Source of the DNA: Myroides phaeus
Lineage (GTDB): Bacteria; Bacteroidota; Bacteroidia; Flavobacteriales; Flavobacteriaceae
Reading direction: 5' to 3'
DNA: 64,000 bases
Assembly: GCF_009799805.1 (NCBI RefSeq)
Contig: NZ_CP047050.1
Coordinates: 1,440,001-1,504,000, forward strand
Part shown: positions 28,685 to 37,988 of the stretch, one piece after another
Numbering within the stretch: the stretch's first letter is position 1
Layout: the number at the start of each line of letters is the position of its first letter
Made by a program: the position numbers and the translations under genes
Notes under the pieces: model-generated
What the model saw: only the letters and a program-made list of their open reading frames with translations
Database searches by the model: none
What the model was told of the DNA's origin: nothing

Positions 28685-28697
28685 ATTGCACTATATT

Positions 28698-29210
28698 ATG
28701 ATTATAAAAGAAGTAAGAGGTAAAAGTCCTCAGATACCGGAAGATTGTTATGTAGCAGAGAATGCTACTATTGTTGGAGATGTAAAGTTTGGCAAGAATT
28801 GCAGTGTTTGGTTCAATGCTGTCATTAGAGGAGATGTAAATTCAATTGTTTTAGGAGATAAAGTAAATGTACAAGATGGAGCAGTGGTTCATTGTACATA
28901 CGAAAAGCACCCTACAATAATCGGTAATAATGTTTCGATAGGACATAATGCATTAGTACACGGCTGTGTTATTCACGACAATGTATTAATTGGTATGGGA
29001 GCAATAGTGATGGATAATTGTGTGGTACATAGCAATACAATTATTGCTGCGGGTGCTGTAGTAACACAAAACACAGTTGTTGAATCAGGTGCTATTTATG
29101 CAGGAGTTCCTGCTAAGAAAGTAAAAGATATCAACGCTTCAGATTTTGGAGGAGAAGTAGAACGCATAGCTAATAATTATGTTATGTATTCAAGCTGGTA
29201 CAAGGAATAA
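28698..29210 (+). CDS. Gamma-carbonic anhydrase family protein
   Basis: This 170-residue left-handed beta-helix protein repeats hexapeptides (for example NATIVGDVKFG, KVNVQDGAVV, GAIVMDNCVV). The three zinc ligands of gamma-type anhydrases are present as His65 (AVVHCTY), His83 (SIGHNA) and His88 (LVHGCV), and the RGD turn at residues 44-46 is kept. Carbonic anhydrase activity is possible, but many members of this branch have other or unknown acetyl/acyl roles. The ATG at 28698 is preferred to a TTG twelve bases upstream that lies near the T run of the preceding terminator. Confidence 0.92.
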   Translation: MIIKEVRGKSPQIPEDCYVAENATIVGDVKFGKNCSVWFNAVIRGDVNSIVLGDKVNVQDGAVVHCTYEKHPTIIGNNVSIGHNALVHGCVIHDNVLIGMGAIVMDNCVVHSNTIIAAGAVVTQNTVVESGAIYAGVPAKKVKDINASDFGGEVERIANNYVMYSSWYKE

Positions 29211-29230
29211 AGAAGTAAACTATATAGAAC

Positions 29231-29268
29231 AAAAAAGGTCAATACTCAATTGAGTATTGACCTTTTTT
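29231..29268. terminator. Bidirectional terminator between convergent genes
   Basis: A 38-base perfect palindrome: AAAAAAGGTCAATACTCAA and its complement ending in TTTTTT. It can terminate the carbonic anhydrase gene and, 80 bases beyond its stop, murI. Confidence 0.92.
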
Positions 29269-29348
29269 ATTGAGATCATATGCAAAGTCAACTATTTAAA
29301 AAATTCAATTAACTTTATATCTAATTGGGGATATGGGGTGTTTATAAA

Positions 29349-30128
29349 CTAAAACTCTCTGTGTTCAATAATACCATCAGATGGAGCAAACTCTTTTAAG
29401 ATATTCAAGTCGTGATTCGTAAAAAAGTAGTTTGTTCCTTTTGTAGTACGATTAGTAAGTAAGTCAAGCTCACTTAGTACCTTTTTAGTCTGTTTAGCAA
29501 CAGCTTTACCTGAGTCAATAATTTGTATTCCTTCTGGTATTATAGTTTCTATAATTGGCTTTAAATAGGGGTAATGTGTACATCCTAAAACAAGGGTGTC
29601 AATTCCTTTCTCTACCATTGGGTTGACATAAGAGGCTAATAGTTTTTTCATTTCGTCAGAATGTATTTTTCCTGACTCGATGAGGTTGACTAAATTATAG
29701 CCGATTTGCTCGATTATTTCAATATGAGGGTACTGTTTTACTTTCGCACTATAAAAGTCGCTTGTAATGGTTCCTTTGGTAGCTAAAATACCAATCTTAG
29801 ATGTCTTTGTTAGAATTGTAGCTGGCTTGATAGCAGGTTCGATTCCAATAATAGGAACTTGGTATTTTTCTCTCATTTCTTTAACAGCATTAGTAGTAGC
29901 TGTATTACAAGCAACAACGATAATTTTACAATCAAGTGATAATAAATAATCGATGTTTTTAAAAGAAAGATCTACGATTTCTTGTTTTGGTCTTATCCCA
30001 TAAGGCGCATTACGTTGATCGCCAATAAAGATAGTATCTTCATTTGGCATTAAAAGACTTACTTCTTGCCAAATAGTGGTTCCGCCAATGCCGGAGTCAA
30101 ATAAACCTATAGGATTGTTTTTATTCAT
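29349..30128 (-). CDS. murI: Glutamate racemase
   Basis: MurI makes D-glutamate for peptidoglycan. The 259-residue protein has the paired catalytic cysteines Cys74 (VACNTATTN) and Cys183 (LGCTHYPYL), the N-terminal GLFDSGIGG loop and the GDQRNAPYG motif. The ATG giving MNKNNPIGLF is used; a GTG or other start seven codons upstream would lie in the terminator hairpin of the preceding gene. It follows ompH in the same direction, but that hairpin probably separates the transcripts. Confidence 0.96.
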   Translation of the reverse strand: MNKNNPIGLFDSGIGGTTIWQEVSLLMPNEDTIFIGDQRNAPYGIRPKQEIVDLSFKNIDYLLSLDCKIIVVACNTATTNAVKEMREKYQVPIIGIEPAIKPATILTKTSKIGILATKGTITSDFYSAKVKQYPHIEIIEQIGYNLVNLIESGKIHSDEMKKLLASYVNPMVEKGIDTLVLGCTHYPYLKPIIETIIPEGIQIIDSGKAVAKQTKKVLSELDLLTNRTTKGTNYFFTNHDLNILKEFAPSDGIIEHREF

Positions 30129-30138
30129 ATACAAATAT

Positions 30139-30168
30139 AAAAAAACCACTCTTGATAAAGAGTGGTTT
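30139..30168 (-). terminator. Terminator after ompH
   Basis: AAACCACTCTT pairs with AAGAGTGGTTT around a GATA loop; the T run follows on the minus strand. A TATATTTG box overlaps the T run. Confidence 0.85.
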
Positions 30169-30194
30169 AAATATTTTATTCTTTTTTTTAGGAA

Positions 30195-30710
30195 TTATTT
30201 TACTCCTAATTCTTTTTTAACGTCAGTGATTAAATCTGTACCATCAGCTAAAAGAACCCCTTGTCCGATTGAAGAATCCATAATATATTGGAATCCTTTT
30301 GCACGACCAACTTTTTGAATAGCAGCTAAAGCTTTTTCATAGATAGGTTGAGTTAATTCTAACTCTTTCTTTTGAAGGTCTTGTTGAGCAGTAGTTTGGA
30401 ATTGTTGAATTCTTTGTTGTAATTCATCAATTTCTTTAGCTCTTTCTTCATTTTTAGCATCACCTACAGTAGCAGCTTCTCCTTGGTATTTTTGAATTTT
30501 AGTTTGGTATTCGCTCATCATAGTTTCAAAATTCTTCTGATATCCCTCACCAATTTTCTTTAATTCAGCTTCTGCATTTTTCATTGCTGGTAACTCAGTC
30601 ATTAATGCTCTTACATCAACGTGTGCTACTTTCGTTTGAGCCATAACAGCAGTTGAACTTACACCTAAGAACATAACAGCTGCGATTAATAAAGATTTCA
30701 TTTTTCTCAT
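30195..30710 (-). CDS. OmpH/Skp family periplasmic chaperone
   Basis: Skp-type chaperones hold unfolded outer-membrane proteins in the periplasm and pass them to BamA. The 171-residue protein has a signal peptide (ending VMAQ), a KVAHVDVRALMTELP strand and a long charged helical hairpin (about residues 45-130) that forms the Skp tentacles, then the final strand region GQGVLLADGTDLITDV. It lies just downstream of a longer paralogue and of bamA, its expected partner. Confidence 0.94.
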   Translation of the reverse strand: MRKMKSLLIAAVMFLGVSSTAVMAQTKVAHVDVRALMTELPAMKNAEAELKKIGEGYQKNFETMMSEYQTKIQKYQGEAATVGDAKNEERAKEIDELQQRIQQFQTTAQQDLQKKELELTQPIYEKALAAIQKVGRAKGFQYIMDSSIGQGVLLADGTDLITDVKKELGVK

Positions 30711-30745
30711 TGTCTCGATTTTTGATTTTATAAATTTCTTGTTAT

Positions 30746-32005
30746 TTACTTATTTTTAGCCTCTTCAGCTTGTTTTAAAGCTTCCGCTTTTTGTTTTTCA
30801 ATTCGTTCTTTACGTTCTTCTTGATCTTTCAGAATTCGTTGACGTCTTTCTTCTTGTTTGCGTTGATTTTCGTCAATTAATTCTTGTCTGCGTTTCAGAG
30901 CTTCTTCTTTTTTACGTTTTTGCTCAGCTTCTCTTTTCTCTTGAGCTAATCTACGCTCTTCTTTTAATTTTTCAACATCAATTGCTGATTTTTTAGAGTC
31001 TTGTTCAAGAGCTTGTAATCTTCTACGTTCTCTTTCTTCAGCTAATAAACGCTCTCTTTCAGCTTTTCGTCTGTCTGCCTCTTCTTTTTGTTCTTCAATG
31101 GCTTTTATACGATCCTTGATTGCTTGCTGTTTATTTTCTTCTTGCTGTTCTCTTTTTTGCTCAGCTTCTTTAATTTTCTCTTGCTGTAATTGTTTCTGAG
31201 CGTCTATTTTTTCTTGTCTTTCTCTGGCAAGTCTATCTTGTTTTTCTTGCTGAGCTTTAATTTGTTCTTCTCTTAAACGTAAAGCTTCTTGTTGTTTTTG
31301 ATATGCAGCATTAGTAGAAAGTTCTTCTTGACGTTTCTTTTCTTCAATGCGCATTATGCGTTCAGCTTCTTCTTTTCTACGTTTTTGTTCTTCACGACGA
31401 CTTTGTCTTAATGACATTGCATCTTCAATTTCTTCTTCTTCTTCAACAGCTTGTACTTGCTTTTTGCTCATACCCTGTTTTCTACGAGAAGTAGCCATTC
31501 TTCTTAGAACAAGGTCACTAATATCGTGCCTTTTTGTAGCTAAGACCATTGTAGCTTCACTATTTTTATCAAGAACGTAGTCAAATTTTCTTGCCTCAGC
31601 TATATCTTCAACCACTGAAAACACTTGGTCTTGAATAGGTTTAGCGAGCATAACTTTCTGTGTAATTAAATCTCCACTGGTACCGAATCTTTTTTGTTGG
31701 TATTGAAAAAGTTCATCTTCTAAAATGGTGATTTCTTCCTCTTTTTCCTCAATTAATTCCCGAGTTAGTAGAATTCTTTCCGCAGCTAAATTATCTTTTA
31801 ACTTTTTAATTTCTGCTTTTTTCTTGTCTATATCTGCTTTCCAAGTACCAGCTCTTTCGTCTAATTGACTTGTTGCCTCTATATATTCAGGTGTCTGACT
31901 TAATATATATTCCATATCAATATAAGCCACACGAGCACTTCCTCCTTGTGCAAGGAGAAAGGTAATATTAAATATACAAAAAATAAAGGCTAATAGCGTT
32001 CTCAT
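30746..32005 (-). CDS. OmpH family protein with long coiled-coil extension
   Basis: Residues 1-20 are a signal peptide and 24-170 match the OmpH/Skp domain (ARVAYIDMEYILSQTPEY, then a helical hairpin). From about residue 195 to the end runs an extremely charged Glu/Lys/Arg/Gln-rich segment of some 220 residues, predicted as one continuous coiled coil. The paralogue 36 bases downstream lacks this tail. The ATG at 32005 (MRTLLAF) is preferred to a TTG three codons upstream. The extension may reach toward peptidoglycan or bind several clients; that is inference. Confidence 0.92.
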   Translation of the reverse strand: MRTLLAFIFCIFNITFLLAQGGSARVAYIDMEYILSQTPEYIEATSQLDERAGTWKADIDKKKAEIKKLKDNLAAERILLTRELIEEKEEEITILEDELFQYQQKRFGTSGDLITQKVMLAKPIQDQVFSVVEDIAEARKFDYVLDKNSEATMVLATKRHDISDLVLRRMATSRRKQGMSKKQVQAVEEEEEIEDAMSLRQSRREEQKRRKEEAERIMRIEEKKRQEELSTNAAYQKQQEALRLREEQIKAQQEKQDRLARERQEKIDAQKQLQQEKIKEAEQKREQQEENKQQAIKDRIKAIEEQKEEADRRKAERERLLAEERERRRLQALEQDSKKSAIDVEKLKEERRLAQEKREAEQKRKKEEALKRRQELIDENQRKQEERRQRILKDQEERKERIEKQKAEALKQAEEAKNK

Positions 32006-32033
32006 TTTAATCAAATTTTATGCAACAAGTACA

Positions 32034-34700
32034 TTAAAACGATTGACCAAGGATAAAGTGCGTTTGCCATCCACTTTTTTGAGTAGTTCCAGGAACTGTA
32101 TCAAATCCATATCCGAAGTCAATACCAAGTAAACCAAACATAGGCATAAATACTCTCACACCTAACCCTGCAGATCTTTTAAGTTCAAAAGGACTGTATT
32201 GTTTGAATGATTCATAAGCATTTCCTGCTTCAGCAAATGACAATACATATACTGATGCACTTGGTTTTAATGTAATTGGGTAACGTAATTCTAACGAGAA
32301 TTTGTTATAAATAGTACCTCCAACTTGTTCTCCTCTATCATTATATGGAGTTAATGTTTGGTTTTGGTAACCTCTTAATTGGATAACCTCACGTCCATCC
32401 AAAGAGAAGTTTGCCATACCATCTCCACCTAAATAGAATCTTTCAAACGGAACAACACCACGATCATTGTTATATGCTCCCATAAAACCAAAATCAGCAG
32501 TTGTTCTAAGAACTAACTTATCAAAAACTGTTGTGTACCAGTCTCCTTTAAATTTCAATTTATAATATTCTAACCAGTTAAATCTTTTTTGGTCAACTTT
32601 AGCTACATCAGCAGCAGCGTCTTCCCAATTGTTAACAGGTCTGTTTTGTTCATTTAAGTACGTTCCTTGAGGAATAGTTGTTCCTGTTACAGGATCAATA
32701 GAATTCGCTAAAGCACGTCTTTTGTACTCTTCTTGGTTTCCTAAGTTTTTGTAGTCAATATTGTTGAATAAAGAATACGGTGCAGTGAATTTACCACTAA
32801 TACTGAAGAAAGATCCAAAAGTAGGGAAGATAGGGTCCATACCACGGTTATCTCTTCTTAACTCAATTTGATAAGACAAGTTACGAGAAGCACCATCACC
32901 AAAAGTAAATAGTCCTGTGTTGTAATTGTTCATATCATAATATTGGAAACTCAATGTATGAGATAATACGAAATAATCATCAGGTACATTTAATTGTTTA
33001 GCAATACCAAACTGTAACGTTGTAATATTAAAACCTCTACTTCTGTCTGTACGTCTATTTACATAGTCATATAGGTTTTGTTTACTATAAGCAACAGTAC
33101 CAAAGAAGTTGATTGGTTTACGTCCACCAAACCAAGGCTCAGAGAAACTTAAACTATAGGTTTGGAAATACGTACTTCCTTGTAAACGTAAAGCCATTGT
33201 TTGTCCGTCTCCCATTGGGAAAGGTTGGTATGATTTTTTGTTAAATATATTTCTCAAAGAGAAGTTATTAAACGAAAGACCTAACGTACCGATGAAACCA
33301 CCTCCACCGTAACCACCTTGAAGCTCAACTTGACTTGAACCTTTTTCAGCTACTTGCCATTCAACATCAACAGTACCTGAAGATGGATCAGCATTTTGGA
33401 TATCTGGGTTAATTGCTTGTGGATCAAAGATGTTTAAAGAACCAAGCTTACGCATTGTTTCCATAACTAATGCCTTATTCCAAGTTTCCCCAGGTCTGGT
33501 TCTTAAGTCTCTATATACTACGTGGTCGTGTGTATGCTCGTTTCCTGATACAGTTACATTATTAAATTTAGCAATTGGTCCTTCAGCAATTCTAATTTCG
33601 AAGTCAATTGTATCGTTTGCTGTTTTTACTTCAACTGGCGTAATACGAGAGAATAGATAACCATTGTTTTGATATTGGTTAGTAATATCAAAACCATCAG
33701 GTCTTGTATTGTCTTGAATACGCTTGTCTAAAAGAATACCGTTATACGTTTCTCCTTTTTGAATACCTAAGATATTTCTTAACTGACTATTAGTGTAAAC
33801 TGTGTTACCAATAAAACGAATATCACCGAAGTAGTATTTATTTCCTTCAGTAACATCGATATTAATAGCTACGCGATTTGTTTTAGGATCATAGTCTGTC
33901 GTATCAGCAATGATACGAGCATCACGGTATCCACTTTCTTTATACTTATCAACAATCTTAGTTAAATCTTCTTCATATTTATTTTTGATAAACTTAGAAG
34001 CTTTAAATATACGCAATGGGTTAAAAGGACTACGTTCTTTTGTTTCCTTCATTGCTTTTTTCAGTTTCTTATCTGTCAACTGTTGGTTACCATCAAAAGT
34101 AATTTTCGAAATACGTACTTTTTTACCTCTATCAATACCAACTAATAAGTCTACTTTTCTATTAGTAGAATCTGAAGCAACAGTATTTAAAGTAACTTTT
34201 GTATTGTAGAAACCATCTTTCTTATACTTGTTTAACAAGAAGTATTTTGTTGTAGATAAGAAGTTATCATTTACAATTTTACCTTTAGTCAATTTAGCTT
34301 CTTTAATAAGCGCTTCTGACTTAGATTTTTTGAAACCTTTAATTTTAACACTGTTTAAACGAGGTAATTCATTAAGCGTTAACTCAATGTTTATAGTATC
34401 GTTCTTTACAGATGTCTCATAAATATTAATGTCAGTAAAAGAACCAACGTTCCATAGCTTTTTTAAAGCATTAGAAATTTCTTCTCCTGGCACTGCAATT
34501 TTCTGCCCTTTGTTAAGACCAGTGAAAGTAACTATCGTCTGAGGATTTAAGCTAAATTTTCCAGATACTACAATATCTCCTAACACATAGTGCTTAGGAG
34601 CTTCAAAAGAAGGGATGTTTATACTATCCTGTGCTTGAGCACTAGTATATATTAAACCTGCGATAAACAGTGCAAAAAGAGATGTACCTTTTTGAAACAT
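32034..34700 (-). CDS. bamA: Outer membrane protein assembly factor BamA
   Basis: BamA folds and inserts outer-membrane beta-barrels. The 888-residue protein has a signal peptide (ending AQA), five POTRA repeats (about residues 30-480; for example IVVSGKFSLNPQTIVTF, VKIKGFKKSKSEALI, ITFDGNQQLTDKKLK, IRFIGNTVYTNSQLR, VTVSGNEHTHDHVVY), and a 16-strand barrel ending in a terminal Phe (HFILGQSF), the usual barrel recognition signature. The conserved barrel motif VRVFMPMFGLLGIDFGYG is present. It lies between uppS and the two ompH genes in one transcription unit. Confidence 0.97.
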   Translation of the reverse strand: MFQKGTSLFALFIAGLIYTSAQAQDSINIPSFEAPKHYVLGDIVVSGKFSLNPQTIVTFTGLNKGQKIAVPGEEISNALKKLWNVGSFTDINIYETSVKNDTINIELTLNELPRLNSVKIKGFKKSKSEALIKEAKLTKGKIVNDNFLSTTKYFLLNKYKKDGFYNTKVTLNTVASDSTNRKVDLLVGIDRGKKVRISKITFDGNQQLTDKKLKKAMKETKERSPFNPLRIFKASKFIKNKYEEDLTKIVDKYKESGYRDARIIADTTDYDPKTNRVAINIDVTEGNKYYFGDIRFIGNTVYTNSQLRNILGIQKGETYNGILLDKRIQDNTRPDGFDITNQYQNNGYLFSRITPVEVKTANDTIDFEIRIAEGPIAKFNNVTVSGNEHTHDHVVYRDLRTRPGETWNKALVMETMRKLGSLNIFDPQAINPDIQNADPSSGTVDVEWQVAEKGSSQVELQGGYGGGGFIGTLGLSFNNFSLRNIFNKKSYQPFPMGDGQTMALRLQGSTYFQTYSLSFSEPWFGGRKPINFFGTVAYSKQNLYDYVNRRTDRSRGFNITTLQFGIAKQLNVPDDYFVLSHTLSFQYYDMNNYNTGLFTFGDGASRNLSYQIELRRDNRGMDPIFPTFGSFFSISGKFTAPYSLFNNIDYKNLGNQEEYKRRALANSIDPVTGTTIPQGTYLNEQNRPVNNWEDAAADVAKVDQKRFNWLEYYKLKFKGDWYTTVFDKLVLRTTADFGFMGAYNNDRGVVPFERFYLGGDGMANFSLDGREVIQLRGYQNQTLTPYNDRGEQVGGTIYNKFSLELRYPITLKPSASVYVLSFAEAGNAYESFKQYSPFELKRSAGLGVRVFMPMFGLLGIDFGYGFDTVPGTTQKSGWQTHFILGQSF

Positions 34701-34711
34701 TAGATTCGTTT

Positions 34712-35452
34712 TTATTTAATTTGTTCACTCGTTTTTCCAAATCTTCTTTCCCTATTTTGATAGGTAAGAATGGCTTTGTAAAGTTCTTCTTCAGTAAAAT
34801 CTGGCCAAAGAACTTCAGTAAAATAAAGTTCAGCATAAGCTATTTGCCAAAGCAAAAAATTGCTAATACGCTGCTCTCCACTTGTTCTAACTAATAGATC
34901 TACATCAGGTAGGTCATTAGTGTAAAGATGATTATTAATAACTGATTCGTCAATATCAGCTTCCGAAATTAAGTTATTTTTAACTTTAAAAGAAATTTCT
35001 TTTACAGCATTAATTAATTCGGCTCTTGAACCATAGCTCAATGCTAAGGTTAAAGTCATATGGGTATTGTCTTTCGTACTATCGATTACCTCTTGTAAAG
35101 TTTCTTGAACTTTTTTAGGAAGAAGTGTTAGATCACCGATAGCATTTAATTTGATGTTATTCTTGGTGAAAGTAGGTAATTCTTTCTTTAAAGACTTAAC
35201 TAATATTTCCATTAACTTCTGTACTTCAAATCTTGGTCTATTCCAATTTTCAGTAGAAAAAGCATAGAGTGTTAAGTTTTTAATCCCCATAGCAGCACAT
35301 TCACTAATTGTAGTACGTACTGATTTTACACCATTTTCGTGGCCTATAGTTCTTAGGAATCCTTTTTTCTTAGCCCATCTACCATTACCATCCATAATTA
35401 TAGCAATGTGTTGGGGGATGTTGTTTACGTCTATTTGTTCTTTCAAATTCAT
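34712..35452 (-). CDS. uppS: Isoprenyl (undecaprenyl) diphosphate synthase
   Basis: This cis-prenyltransferase makes the C55 lipid carrier for cell-wall and surface polysaccharides. The 246-residue protein has the diagnostic IIMDGNGRWAKKKG motif (catalytic Asp21) and downstream motifs LTLYAFSTENWNRP, ALSYGSRAELINAVK and VDLLVRTSGEQRISNFLLWQ, all typical of the family. It ends 11 bases before bamA and starts one base from the DUF6089 stop. Confidence 0.97.
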   Translation of the reverse strand: MNLKEQIDVNNIPQHIAIIMDGNGRWAKKKGFLRTIGHENGVKSVRTTISECAAMGIKNLTLYAFSTENWNRPRFEVQKLMEILVKSLKKELPTFTKNNIKLNAIGDLTLLPKKVQETLQEVIDSTKDNTHMTLTLALSYGSRAELINAVKEISFKVKNNLISEADIDESVINNHLYTNDLPDVDLLVRTSGEQRISNFLLWQIAYAELYFTEVLWPDFTEEELYKAILTYQNRERRFGKTSEQIK

Positions 35453-36199
35453 TTAGTCTGCACAATAACAAGGGTTTTTACCAAAAGTGTAGCTTAGTGT
35501 TAAGCTCGAGTAGAAAAACCAGTCGTTTCCATTTTTTCCAAAACTGTAGGATTTTCTATTTTCTTGTTTAGGGTGACTACCATCTAAGTTATCTGTAAAT
35601 GTATAGTTCGCCGCTACTTCTGCGTTTAAATTCAATTGTGAAGTAAGTCTAAGCTTAATACCCCCAGCAAAAGGAATCGCAACAGAATTTGTTTTAGAAC
35701 CTCTAACCAAATCAGTAGATTTTTTATTCAATTTATCAAGATCATCAATTCCTGTTGGATCATATGACTCAATCGGTTCAAAAGTCCTATAGTGTAAGTC
35801 ATTATAGCGAATACCAGCAACTCCAATATATAAATAAGGAGTTAACCCAAAGTTTTCTTCGTGTAAGTCAAATTCAAAGAAATTGAATTCAACACCTACC
35901 GCAACTTGTTGAATTGTATTTGTAAAACTATATCCTCTTGCTTTTCGGCTTTGCATATCTGATTTGGCATCATTGCCTGATATTTTATTTTGCGAAATGC
36001 TTACTTTGTAAGAGTGACGGGGACTTCTATTCCAACGATAAAAAGCATTGAAACCTACATTTGTAGGGTCTATGTATTTAGTTGACCCAACATCTCCAAC
36101 ATAATTAGAGCCACCAACTCCAAGTCCAACTTCGTGGATTTGTGCTTGAGCAATAGTAGCCGTAAATAACACTAAAAGAGATATTAGGATTTTGTTCAT
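35453..36199 (-). CDS. DUF6089 family outer-membrane beta-barrel protein
   Basis: The 248-residue protein has a signal peptide (MNKILISLLVLFTATIAQAQ) and a mature part of alternating strands, beginning IHEVGLGVGGSNYVGDVG and ending in strands such as FYSSLTLSYTFGKN and a Cys pair CYC. It resembles small outer-membrane barrels annotated DUF6089 in flavobacteria, found in this same place between nadK and uppS. The ATG fourteen codons into the open frame is chosen because the signal peptide starts there. The function is unknown. Confidence 0.88.
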   Translation of the reverse strand: MNKILISLLVLFTATIAQAQIHEVGLGVGGSNYVGDVGSTKYIDPTNVGFNAFYRWNRSPRHSYKVSISQNKISGNDAKSDMQSRKARGYSFTNTIQQVAVGVEFNFFEFDLHEENFGLTPYLYIGVAGIRYNDLHYRTFEPIESYDPTGIDDLDKLNKKSTDLVRGSKTNSVAIPFAGGIKLRLTSQLNLNAEVAANYTFTDNLDGSHPKQENRKSYSFGKNGNDWFFYSSLTLSYTFGKNPCYCAD

Positions 36200-36337
36200 T
36201 CTGTTAAAATAATTTGCAAATATAGTAATATCGTATTTCAAAAGAGTAACTTTTTACGTAGGATATTCACATATATGGTGCTTTCTGATTTTTAAAACGC
36301 TAAAACTAAATAAAAAGTATAGTTCGAAGCATTATAA

Positions 36338-37225
36338 TTAATTTCTTTTGTCTTCTCCCCAAAGAAGTTTGTTTCTCAATGTTTTAATAAAACTTTGATT
36401 AGGGAATTCTACAAGGTCAATAGTAAACGGTGCTTTTGATATTGTAATTTCCGTATCATTATCTACTGCTTCTGTTGTAGTGTCTAAAGAAACTAAGAAT
36501 TGTTTTTCCCTTGAACTCACGCGTAATTTAATTGTCAAATTATCTCTAATTACTAAAGGCCTAACATTTAGATTATGTGGCGCTAAAGGAGTAAGTACAA
36601 AACACCCTGTTTCAGGTTCTATAATTGGACCACCACAGCTAAGTGAATATCCTGTAGAACCAGAAGGTGTTGAGATTATAAGACCATCTGCCCAATAAGT
36701 AGCTAAAAACTCATCGTCTAAATAAGTTTCAACTGTAATCATCGAAGTTGTGTTTTTTCTTGACACAGTAACTTCGTTTAAAGCAAATTGTAAATCAAAT
36801 TTATTGTTTTCTTCAGGTGTACATTGTAAGCTTAAAAGAGAACGTTTAGACTTTTTAAATTCATTTTTATACAACAAAGGAATTTGTTCTTCTAAATTAT
36901 CGTGCTGTACATTGGCTAAGAAGCCAAGACGCCCTGCGTTAATTCCCACAACAGGAATATTTGTGTTTTTAATGAAATTAGCTGCTCTCAGTAATGTTCC
37001 ATCTCCACCAATCCCTATAAAAAAATTCACATCACTTGTTAGGTTATTTGAATTTCCAAACGTTTCATATTCTTTGTCAAGAATATTTTGTTCCTTCAAT
37101 AGACGGTAAAATCCTTCTTCAAAGATAATTTCAGTATTATCATAATTTTGAAATAGGTTTAGTAACCTGCGTACAATATTTTGTACAATAGGTTTACACG
37201 TCTGTCCATAAATCGCAAACTTCAT
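36338..37225 (-). CDS. nadK: NAD kinase
   Basis: NadK phosphorylates NAD to NADP. The 295-residue protein shows the GGDGT loop at residues 73-77 with catalytic Asp75, the ALNEVTV motif, and SGSTGYSLSCGGP for substrate binding. It starts one base after the stop of the CBS-domain gene. Confidence 0.97.
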   Translation of the reverse strand: MKFAIYGQTCKPIVQNIVRRLLNLFQNYDNTEIIFEEGFYRLLKEQNILDKEYETFGNSNNLTSDVNFFIGIGGDGTLLRAANFIKNTNIPVVGINAGRLGFLANVQHDNLEEQIPLLYKNEFKKSKRSLLSLQCTPEENNKFDLQFALNEVTVSRKNTTSMITVETYLDDEFLATYWADGLIISTPSGSTGYSLSCGGPIIEPETGCFVLTPLAPHNLNVRPLVIRDNLTIKLRVSSREKQFLVSLDTTTEAVDNDTEITISKAPFTIDLVEFPNQSFIKTLRNKLLWGEDKRN

Positions 37226-37226
37226 A

Positions 37227-37895
37227 TTATATGTTTAGATATTTATTTAAGTAATCAGATCTTTCTTTTAAATCATTATAATGAGAATCATCTAAAAGAT
37301 TTGTCTGTATTTCATAGTTGTAACGGCGTAAATCATCCAATATTACTTGGGTGTTAACGCCATTTGTTTTTATTAGAATATGGAACATATCATTACTCGC
37401 TTCAAGTAATAGAATTCCTAAAATCTTAGCATTATTGCTTTCAACAATTTGAGTGATTTCAGTAAAGCTATAATGTTGTAGGTGTTTTGCTACAACAAAA
37501 GATGTGCCTTTTTCTTCAAAAAACAAGGTTTTACTCCATTCATTTAAAAGCGTTTCCTTTGAAAAAACGCCAAGTAAAAAACCATTTTCGTCAATTAGAG
37601 GAATAACATTTGTATCATTTTTATGAAACAAATCAAAGAAATCAAAAGGGTTGAGGTCATTGTGATTTACTAAGCAAAATTTTTCTATGTCGTACATAAT
37701 GTCTTCTACAGATTGATCAGGAGAAGCATTCTGTAAATCTTCTAATAAAATATTACCAAGCCAATTGTTGTTTTGGTCAACAATAGGAAAATGGGAAAAC
37801 GAACAATCTTCTAATTGAGGAAGTATTTCCTCGATTAAAGTGTTCAATTTGCAGATAGGTAAATCTGTGGTAAGTAAATTTTCTGACGCCAACAT
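37227..37895 (-). CDS. CBS domain-containing protein
   Basis: This 222-residue cytoplasmic protein has a pair of CBS motifs in its first 120 residues (FPIVDQNNNWLGNIL and VIPLIDENGFLLGVFS), which usually bind adenine nucleotides, followed by a C-terminal region (about 128-222) with an ACT-like look (ITQIVESNNAKILGILLLE). It lies directly upstream of nadK, so it may sense nucleotide state, but no direct link is shown. The gene diverges from pdxJ, which starts within about 95 bases. Confidence 0.93.
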   Translation of the reverse strand: MLASENLLTTDLPICKLNTLIEEILPQLEDCSFSHFPIVDQNNNWLGNILLEDLQNASPDQSVEDIMYDIEKFCLVNHNDLNPFDFFDLFHKNDTNVIPLIDENGFLLGVFSKETLLNEWSKTLFFEEKGTSFVVAKHLQHYSFTEITQIVESNNAKILGILLLEASNDMFHILIKTNGVNTQVILDDLRRYNYEIQTNLLDDSHYNDLKERSDYLNKYLNI

Positions 37896-37988
37896 AATAC
37901 ACTCTCTAATTTAGTAGTGCAAAATAATCAAAAATAAAACAATAGACGTTAATTATAGTTTGTATTTTTGTGTTTAAAATTTAAAAAT

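Noticed and set aside
30132..30139. TATATTTG as a murI promoter giving a leaderless mRNA
   Set aside because: The box lies in the T run of the preceding terminator and has no TTG upstream at the right distance.
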